This document shows, piece after piece, positions 55,299 to 62,600 of a stretch of DNA of 64,000 nucleotides. The translations under genes were made by a program, and so were the position numbers. Below the pieces are notes generated by a model. It worked only from the letters and a program-made list of their open reading frames with translations, did no database searches and was not told the origin of the DNA. The stretch comes from Paeniglutamicibacter sulfureus. GTDB taxonomy: Bacteria; Actinomycetota; Actinomycetes; Actinomycetales; Micrococcaceae. The stretch is from assembly GCF_039535115.1 (NCBI RefSeq), contig NZ_BAAAWO010000001.1:62001-126000 (forward strand). The letters are read 5' to 3'. Position 1 is the stretch's first letter. Every line of letters begins with the position of its first letter.

Positions 55299-55978
55299 CC
55301 GATTTCGAGGGCGGTAACCTGCCAGCGTCCGTGCCACCGCTCTATTCTTAGGGCGGTGGCGCGGACTTTTTGCATGTCCCGCAGGATCACTGCGGCCTCG
55401 AAGACCAGCGGCAGGACCTGGGTGATACGCATGCGCATGACCCGCGGATTGGAGTACGTGCAGTCAGCGGGGTCTGGCCGGTGAATCGCACCCAGACGCA
55501 TGTGCTGCTCCAGCTTGTCCAGGCAAGTCGGGCTCAGGGCATGGTGAAGTTGGCGGACGGGACGGGCACCGGCCAGCACCTCCAGGACCGCAGGTGCCGC
55601 CGCGTGGACGACTGCCGCCACGGATTCTTCGAGGCCCAAAAGCGCGTTGGTGGGTGGGAAAAGCTGTTCGAGCACCACCCTTACCGCAGGGTTGGGGGTC
55701 CGCGCCGGATAATCCTCCTCGGACTCACAACCCAATTCCGCGGCGGAGTTCGCTTGGCGATCTTCGGAGGACGTTACGCCGCGCGGCGGTGACTCGGGGC
55801 CCGGCTCGGGGCTGAAGCACCTCCGGGGACGGGATCCGGCTCCTGCGCGCAGCGCTTCGGGGAACCGCCTGACCTCGATCGCCGGTGCCGTTGCATTGCC
55901 CGGCGTTGCAAACACGTTCTCGTGCAAGAGCAGCGGCTCGGCGTTTATTGTGGAAGATGTGATCGCTGTGGTGCTCAT
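55295..55978 (-). CDS. Rv3235-like protein (DUF6459 type), unknown function
   Basis: 227 aa from ATG 55978 with AGGAG upstream. The N-terminal half is low-complexity; the C-terminal about 110 residues are the conserved part: [33 protein letters not shown] ... [37 protein letters not shown]. tuberculosis Rv3235 lies in the same genomic neighbourhood near secA1. A SecA-like or protein-binding role has been guessed for such domains, but nothing here proves it. Follows the LysM gene by 53 bp on the minus strand. Confidence 0.75.
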
Positions 55979-56031
55979 GAGGGGCTCCTGGTGTGCGGGC
56001 AGGTTGTCGGTACGGGTGGCGAACCTGCAGG

Positions 56032-56820
56032 TCAGGATCGCAGTGATGCGCTTTGGGGTGCCTGGAGCACCATGCCGATGTAAAGCTTGTTGGGGTCCGG
56101 GCCAATGAGCTGGCGGTTGGCCTCGTACCAGCGCGGCCAAGATGCGGATATTTCCTCGGCGCTGGCACCTTCCGGCAGGTTTCGGGCGGCGATGGACCAG
56201 AGGCTGTCGCCGGGGCTTACGACCACTTCAGCGACGGGGCGCGTGTTGCCGCCCCCGACGAGCCGTTGCATCTGTAACGGGACCCGGTGGGGAATCCATC
56301 CCGGGCTGAGCAACTCAGTTTCGCCGGGCGGGACCACCGCTTCGGGCGGCAACTTCACGACCTGATGGACAGGGAATGCCCCGGGGGAAGTCTCGGGCTG
56401 CATTTGCGGCAGTGCAGGGGCTTCAACGGAAATGGCGGTGGCGGCACCGGCAGGTCCGGCTGTGAGGGAGCACGTCGCCAGCACCAGCGATCCACCCAGG
56501 CCCGCAAGTGCCAGCCGGGCAACGAATGCGGGGACGACTCCGGCCAGGATCGCTGCTTGGCGCCGGTGGCCGCAGGCATATGCCAGACGGGCCACAAGTG
56601 CCAGTCCGAGGCAGACCAACAGCCAGGCGAGCACCAGCCCGCCCAGGAGGCCCAGGACCAATCCGGTGAGTTGTTCCAGCGACGTCGCATCGAGCGTCGT
56701 CCCGGTGAAGGAACGCGCGTCCAGGGAGCGCCAGATTCCCGCGCTTGCCCCAAGCATGCCCAGTGACAGGCAGGAAATGCCGGCGAGGGACAGCGTATCG
56801 CGGACGCCTTGGGTGACCAT
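56032..56820 (-). CDS. Membrane protein with C-terminal LysM domain
   Basis: 262 aa; AAGGAGA lies before ATG 56820. Three hydrophobic segments (about 8-28, 50-75, 88-120), then a Pro-rich linker and a LysM domain (about 200-256: VVVSPGDSLWSIAARNL ... ANRQLIGPDPNKLYIGMVLQAP) that should bind peptidoglycan. Likely links membrane to cell wall. First gene of a minus-strand pair with the Rv3235-like gene; a 10-bp tandem repeat lies directly upstream. Confidence 0.85.
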   Translation of the reverse strand: MVTQGVRDTLSLAGISCLSLGMLGASAGIWRSLDARSFTGTTLDATSLEQLTGLVLGLLGGLVLAWLLVCLGLALVARLAYACGHRRQAAILAGVVPAFVARLALAGLGGSLVLATCSLTAGPAGAATAISVEAPALPQMQPETSPGAFPVHQVVKLPPEAVVPPGETELLSPGWIPHRVPLQMQRLVGGGNTRPVAEVVVSPGDSLWSIAARNLPEGASAEEISASWPRWYEANRQLIGPDPNKLYIGMVLQAPQSASLRS

Positions 56821-56830
56821 GCCGATCTCC

Positions 56831-56864
56831 TTAGATGTTGTTTGATGTCATTTGATGTTGTTTG
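56831..56864. repeat. 10-bp tandem repeat, probable operator of the LysM gene
   Basis: Top strand reads TTAGATGTTG, TTTGATGTCA, TTTGATGTTG, TTTG: three units and a half with exactly 10-bp period (consensus TTTGATGTYR). It abuts the Shine-Dalgarno of the minus-strand LysM gene. One helical turn per unit suits a protein binding cooperatively along one DNA face. Confidence 0.75.
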
Positions 56865-56928
56865 TAGAAGCATGATGACACTTCGTGATGGAGGAAGCTA
56901 GGGGGTAGGCGGAAAACTTTTGAGCATC

Positions 56929-56934
56929 TAGGGT
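56929..56934 (+). promoter_or_regulatory. -10 box of the unknown gene at 56941
   Basis: TAGGGT, ending 6 nt before the ATG; no Shine-Dalgarno between. A weak -35 TAGGCG (56906-56911, spacer 17) precedes it. Confidence 0.5.
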
Positions 56935-56940
56935 GTGCTC

Positions 56941-57486
56941 ATGAGATGGGAAGCGCTCTTTGCAGATCTTGAAGCGGAATTCGGGGCCGAGGCTGCTCGG
57001 GAGCAGAACAGCGAGATCCAGGAATTCGTGCGGATCGAGCGTGCACGGCAGTCCTTGATGCAGCGGCTGGCCCGGCACGTGGGCACCCGCATTGACGTGC
57101 AGCTGCTGGGGGCCGAACGCATCGGTGGACGGCTGGCGGGAATCGGCAAGGACTGGCTGATGCTCCAGCACGGAGGTAGCGAGGAACTGATCCCCGTCCA
57201 GGCGGTAGCCTGGTGGGCCGCACTCGAGGCGGGACGCGCGCCCGAGCCCGGGGAGCGGCGGGTCAGATTCTCCCAGGCCCTTCGGGTGCTGGTGCGCGAC
57301 CGGGCCCGGGTCAGCGTCGGCGGGATTGACGGCCAGCTTCTGGCCAGCGGCACCCTGGACCAGGTGGGTCAGGACTTCCTCGAGGTGGCGCTGCATGCCC
57401 GGGACGAGTTTCGCCGGCCCGGCGCGCTGTTGGGCAGGACCGTGATTCCATTCGCCGCGCTGGCCAGGGTGCGCCGCGAGGGCTGA
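56941..57486 (+). CDS. Conserved protein of unknown function
   Basis: 181 aa. MRWEALFADLEAEFGAEAAREQNSEIQEFVRIERARQSLMQRL forms an acidic then basic helical N-terminus; the rest has two similar beta-rich segments (GTRIDVQLLGAERIGGRLAGIGKDWLMLQHG and RVSVGGIDGQLLASGTLDQVGQDFLEVALH), looking like a tandem of Sm-like or SH3-like folds. No catalytic motif. Likely leaderless from the -10 at 56929. Divergent from the LysM gene. The 193 bp after it contain a TTATCCACA word (57502-57510) and nothing else notable. Confidence 0.7.
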   Translation: MRWEALFADLEAEFGAEAAREQNSEIQEFVRIERARQSLMQRLARHVGTRIDVQLLGAERIGGRLAGIGKDWLMLQHGGSEELIPVQAVAWWAALEAGRAPEPGERRVRFSQALRVLVRDRARVSVGGIDGQLLASGTLDQVGQDFLEVALHARDEFRRPGALLGRTVIPFAALARVRREG

Positions 57487-57679
57487 GCGACTGGCCGCCA
57501 GTTATCCACATTGTTACGCGGCCTGCTGTTCACCGGTCGCCGCCGCGGCGTAGGGTGGCCCACAAGGACCGGAAAGGGACCAGTGGTCCCGGGGTTGGAG
57601 CATTCCATCCATCGTGCGCACCGGACAACGGACGGATGTCCGCGCGCGGGGAGATGGGCGGCGGAGGGTGCAATGGGAC

Positions 57680-58336
57680 ATGGAGAAGGCACGCGATCAG
57701 GTTTCCGCGGCGGCGAGCCGGCTGGGCAGACCGAGCTGGAAGGATCCCCGGTTGTTGCTCGGCATTCTCATCGTGCTGGCTTCCAGCGTAGGGGTGGTTG
57801 CGTTGACCAGTTCGATGGACCGCACCACGCCCATGTACTCGGCCAAGTCAGACATCTCGCTGGGCGAGGAAATCACCGCTGAGAAGCTCCACGTGGTCAA
57901 CGTGAAGCTGGACGCGCTGGAAGCTGGCTACGTGCCGGCGGATCCCGGAATGTTGTCCGGGACGCGGGCCAACTCCCTGATCCGTGCCGGGCAGCTGCTT
58001 CCGCGCAGCGCGCTCGGGCTGAACGACGGCACCAACCGCCGCCCGGTCTCCATCGACTTGCCCGACGCCCTGCCTTCGGCCATCACCGCCGGTGCACATG
58101 TCGATGTCTGGGTGTCACTGAAGGACCGCTCGGCCAACGCCTATTCGCCACCCACCCTGCTGCTGCCCGCCGCGGAAGTGACGGCACGCACCGAACGCGC
58201 CACCGGATTCGGCGGCACCGCCGGGACCTTGGTCGAGATCCTTGTGGTGGACACCGGGTTGGCCGACCTGCTCGAGGCCATGGCCAACGATGCCCGCATC
58301 ACAGTGGTCTTCAATCCCGGAGCCAGTGCCTCATGA
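57680..58336 (+). CDS. SAF-domain protein, CpaB-like (Tad pilus/Flp assembly)
   Basis: 218 aa from ATG 57680 (GTG 57668 possible). One membrane helix (LLLGILIVLASSVGVVALTSS, about 25-47), then a SAF domain (MYSAKSDISLGEEITAEKLHVVNVKL ... GTRANSLIRAGQLLPRSAL) and a RcpC/CpaB-like C-terminal domain (GAHVDVWVSLKDRSAN). CpaB proteins guide the pilus through the envelope. ATGA overlap with the CpaE-like gene supports a Tad function, although the main tad operon is about 52 kb away. Confidence 0.8.
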   Translation: MEKARDQVSAAASRLGRPSWKDPRLLLGILIVLASSVGVVALTSSMDRTTPMYSAKSDISLGEEITAEKLHVVNVKLDALEAGYVPADPGMLSGTRANSLIRAGQLLPRSALGLNDGTNRRPVSIDLPDALPSAITAGAHVDVWVSLKDRSANAYSPPTLLLPAAEVTARTERATGFGGTAGTLVEILVVDTGLADLLEAMANDARITVVFNPGASAS

Positions 58337-59583
58337 ACATTTCCGTGGTGGTGCACGGGGACGACGGTGTCGTGGTGGACAAGCTGGAAAGCCACCGCGG
58401 CGTCCTCACGGTGGCCCGCAGTTGTGCGGAAATAGCAGAAGTGATCGCGCTTTGCGAAACCGGGCTCGCCGACGCGGTCATCCTGGCCGGTCCGGCGGAA
58501 GAGGTGGATACGCAGGACATCGATTCCATGATCGAGCGCGGCGTTCCGGTGGTGGTGCTCTGCGACGACGTTGCGCAGGGCCAGCGGTTGGGTGCCGCCG
58601 GTGCCTACGTGTCGCCGACCGGAACGCTGGCGGCCGAACTGGGCATCCTGGTCACCCGCGCCCGTGCCGAGCTTGGCCACCGCGAGCGCGGACCCGACCC
58701 TGCCCACGCCGGCGAACCGGCGAAGGGGACGACGGGGAAGCGTGCCCGCGTCGTGGTCTTCTGGGGTCCGGTAGGGTCTACTGGTCGCTCCCTGGTGGCG
58801 TTGAACTACGCGGTTGAATGTGCCTTGGGCGACGAGGACGTGGTGCTGCTGGACGCCGACACCTACGGAGCGTCCCAGGCGGTGCAGCTGGGCCTGCTCG
58901 ACGAGGCGGCGGGCATAGCCCAGATTTGCCGCACCGTGGATTCAGGCAGGTTCGATGCGACGAAGCTGGAGCGAATCTGTGCGCCAGTGGTGATTGCCGG
59001 TGCCCGTATGCGTGTCGCTACCGGGCTGCCGCGGGCCAGCCGGTGGCCCGAGCTGCGCCCGACCGCGCTGCGCCGGGCGGTGCTTGCCCTGCAGGAAGGC
59101 TGCGACACGATCGTCGTCGACGTCGCGGCTCCGCTGGAACTCGACGAGGAACTGTCCTTCGACACCGCTGCCCCGCAACGCAATGGCGTCACCGCGGCGA
59201 TGCTGCGCGTTGCCGATGAAATCTACGCCGTCGGCGCGGCCGACAGCATCGGTGTGCCCAGACTGATCCGGGCGCTGGAGGAATTGCACGAGGTGCTGGG
59301 GGAGCTGGAGGTGAAAGTGGTCTTCAACAAGGTCTCCGCGGCCAATGTTGGCGCCTCGCCGCGCCAGGCTCTTGCCGAGACATGGGAGCGCTTCGGACCC
59401 GAGATCCCCGTCGCGGCCTACCTGCCGCACGACGCCGCGGCGGTCGACGCCGCCCTGCTGGCAGGCAGCGCCCTAGCAGAAATTGCCCCGCATTCCGGAC
59501 TCCGCGTGGCGATCGCAGGCCTGGCCGGGCGTCGAATTAGGGCCAAAACGCCGCTTCTGCGCAGATTTACCCCCTCGATGTGA
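58333..59583 (+). CDS. CpaE-like ParA/MinD-family ATPase
   Basis: 416 aa. An N-terminal receiver-like domain (1-115) is followed by a P-loop domain. The deviant Walker A reads WGPVGSTGRSLVALN (144-158), with Arg152 where Lys is expected; Walker B-type segments are VVLLDADTYGAS and CDTIVVDVAAPLE. Such proteins localise Tad machinery or septum-related complexes. Complete, coupled to the SAF-domain gene. Confidence 0.82.
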   Translation: MNISVVVHGDDGVVVDKLESHRGVLTVARSCAEIAEVIALCETGLADAVILAGPAEEVDTQDIDSMIERGVPVVVLCDDVAQGQRLGAAGAYVSPTGTLAAELGILVTRARAELGHRERGPDPAHAGEPAKGTTGKRARVVVFWGPVGSTGRSLVALNYAVECALGDEDVVLLDADTYGASQAVQLGLLDEAAGIAQICRTVDSGRFDATKLERICAPVVIAGARMRVATGLPRASRWPELRPTALRRAVLALQEGCDTIVVDVAAPLELDEELSFDTAAPQRNGVTAAMLRVADEIYAVGAADSIGVPRLIRALEELHEVLGELEVKVVFNKVSAANVGASPRQALAETWERFGPEIPVAAYLPHDAAAVDAALLAGSALAEIAPHSGLRVAIAGLAGRRIRAKTPLLRRFTPSM

Positions 59584-59608
59584 CGTCCGTAACCCGGCGG
59601 GATAGTGT
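59580..59608 (+). promoter_or_regulatory. Putative promoter of the glutamate dehydrogenase gene
   Basis: -35 GTGACG (59580-59585), 17-bp spacer, -10 TAGTGT (59603-59608). Just downstream, GTGTTGTAACAC (59605-59616; arms GTGTT/AACAC) and the palindrome TTGCGCAA could be operators. Confidence 0.45.
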
Positions 59609-59669
59609 TGTAACACAAGCGTTGCGCAATGGAGCGAAACGCAAACTCGATATCCACGGAGGCGTTCTT

Positions 59670-62600
59670 TTGAACACGTCGGAGTCCAGCATGTCCGAAA
59701 CTTTCATCGCTGAGACACTTACGCCCGATTTGGTAAACACTTACTACGGGCAATTGGCACAAGAGGACGAAGCGGGGTACTCGCCGCAGCAGCTCGAATC
59801 CCGGGTGGCTGCCCACCTTGACGTGGGGTGGCAGCGGGCGGCCAAGACCGCCGGCGTTGCTGTCACCCGGCACGGCGCGACCACCATGGTCTACGTGGTC
59901 ACCGACGACATGCCGTTCCTGGTCGACTCGGTCACCGCCGAGATCGTGCGGCAAAAGATCGCCATCAACGTGGTCGTTCACCCCACCTTCCTGGTGACCC
60001 GCGATGCATCCGACGGACACATCACCACCCTCCACACCGTTTCCGCCAACAGCCACCTGGCCAGTGGCGACACTGCGGCAATGCCGTCGATCTCCGCGCT
60101 GGTCGCCGAAAACAGCGACACCGCCATCGAATCGTGGATTTCCGTTGAACTGGGCGGGGACCCGAGCGACGAGGCGGTCTCCGACCTGGTCGCCGGGCTC
60201 GAACGCATCCTGAAGGACGTGCGTGCGGCCGTTGAGGACTGGGTCCCGATGCGCAACAAGGCGCACGAGATCGCCGATTCGCTGGCCAACGTCACCGGCG
60301 CCGAGGACATCGCGGACCTGAACGCGGCCGTGGACCTGCTGCACTGGCTCGACGACGGCAACTTCACCTTCCTGGGTTACCGCGAATATGACCTCATCAC
60401 CGAGAACAACGAAGACGTGTTGCGCCTGCAGGTCGAGTCCGGCCTGGGGCTGATGCGCAACGCGGTACCTGCAAGCGGCCTCCAGCACCTGACCAAGCGC
60501 GGCCGGGCCATGGCCCGCGACAAGCGCGCCCTGGTGATCACCAAGGCCAACTCCCGCTCCACCGTGCACCGCGGGATCTACCTGGACTACGTGGGCGTCA
60601 AGCGTTTTGACGCCGAGGGCAACGTCAACGGCGAACGCCGCTTCATCGGCCTCTTCGCCTCCAGCGTCTACACCTCCTCGGTACGCAGCGTCCCGGTGGT
60701 CCGCGAGAAGGTCGAAGCAGTGCTCAAGCGTGCCGGCTTCGCCCCCGACTCGCACTCCGGCAAGGACATCGTCACGATCCTGGAGACCTACCCGCGCGAC
60801 GAGCTCTTCCAGATCTCCGTGGAGGACCTCACGCACACCGTGCTGGGCATCCTGCGCCTACAGGAACGCCGCCGCACTTCGCTCTTCCTGCGCCCCGACG
60901 TCTACGGGCGCTTCATGTCGGCACTGGTGTACCTGCCGCGTGACAGGTACACCACCGGCGTTCGCCTGCGCATCGAGAAGGAGCTGACGGCGGCGTTCAA
61001 CGCCGAGTCAATGGACTTCGAGGTCCGCATGAGCGAATCCTCGCTGGTCCGGCTGTTCTACCGGATCCGCCTGCAGCGCCACGGGCTGACCCCGGTGGTC
61101 GACCGCGCGGCGCTGGAAACCCGCCTCGTTGCCGCCGTGCGCTCGTGGTCCGAAGGCATCGCCGTGGCCGCCAACGAACGGTACGGACCCGAGCAGGGCA
61201 CCGAGCTGGCCGCCCACTGGGCCGAGGCCTTCCCCGCCGCGTACCGCGTCGAGTTCGAGGTCGAGGATGCCCTGGCGGACATCGAGCGCTTCGGGCTGTA
61301 TGAAAAGCCCGGCCACACCGGGCCGGTCGTGAAGTTCGTCGTCCCCGAGGAGGACGAGGACTCGGAGATCAACGCGCGGATGAAGCTGTACCTCACGGCG
61401 CCGCTCTCGCTTTCGAAGATCCTGCCGGTGCTGCAGAACCTGGGCCTTGAGGTCATCGACGAACGACCCTTCGCCGTTACCCCCTCCCGCGCCGAGGACC
61501 GCTACCTCTATGACCTGGGCCTGAAATTCCCGGCCGGAATCGACCCGCTGGCCGCCGAGCCGATGCTCGCAGAGGCCTACGGCGCCGTCGTCACCGGCGA
61601 GGCCGAGTCCGACCACATGAATCGCCTGGTGCTGCTCGAAGGCGTGTCCTGGAGGCAGGTCGCGATGCTGCGCGCCTACTCGAGGTACCTGCACCAGCTG
61701 GGCGTCTCCAACTCGTACACCTTCATGTCCGACGCACTGGTCGGCAACCCGGAGGTCACCCACGGAATCATCGCGCTCTTTGAGGGCACCTTCAACCCTG
61801 CCCTTGGCGCCGAGGAATCCGCCCGGGAGATCGAGGCTGCCCACGCTGTGCTTGCCGAGGCCCTGGAAAAAGTGCCGACGCTGGATGCCGACAAGCTGCT
61901 GCGCCGCTTCGTGAACCTCATCGAGGCCACGCTGCGCACCAACTACTACACCGACCCGGCCGCGCTGGCCTTCAAGCTCATGCCCGGGAAGATCACCGAC
62001 GCGCCGTTCCCGCGGCCCAAGTACGAGATCTGGGTCTGCTCCCCGCGGTTCGAGGGCGTGCACCTGCGCTTCGGCGAGGTTGCCCGCGGCGGGCTGCGCT
62101 GGAGCGACCGGCGCGAGGACTTCCGCACCGAGGTGCTGGGCCTGGTCAAGGCCCAGATGGTGAAAAACGCCGTGATCGTGCCCACCGGCGCCAAGGGCGG
62201 TTTCTACGCCAAGCAACTGCCCAACCCCGCCGAGGACCGCAACGCCTGGCTGGAAGAGGGAAAGGCCGCCTACCGCATCTTCATCCGTTCGCTGCTGGAA
62301 ATCACCGACAACCTGGTCGCGGACGAAAACGGCGAGCGGGTCGTACCGCCCGCCAACGTGGTGCGTCTTGACGGGGACGACACCTACCTGGTGGTCGCCG
62401 CCGACAAGGGCACCGCTGCCTTCTCCGACATCGCCAACGCGATCTCCGCGGAGCGCGGCCACTGGCTGGGCGACGCCTTCGCCTCCGGTGGCTCGGTGGG
62501 CTACGACCACAAGGCCATGGGCATCACCGCCCGCGGTGCCTGGGAATCGGTCAAGCGCCACTTCACCGAGTTCGGCGTCGACACCCAGACCCAGGAATTC

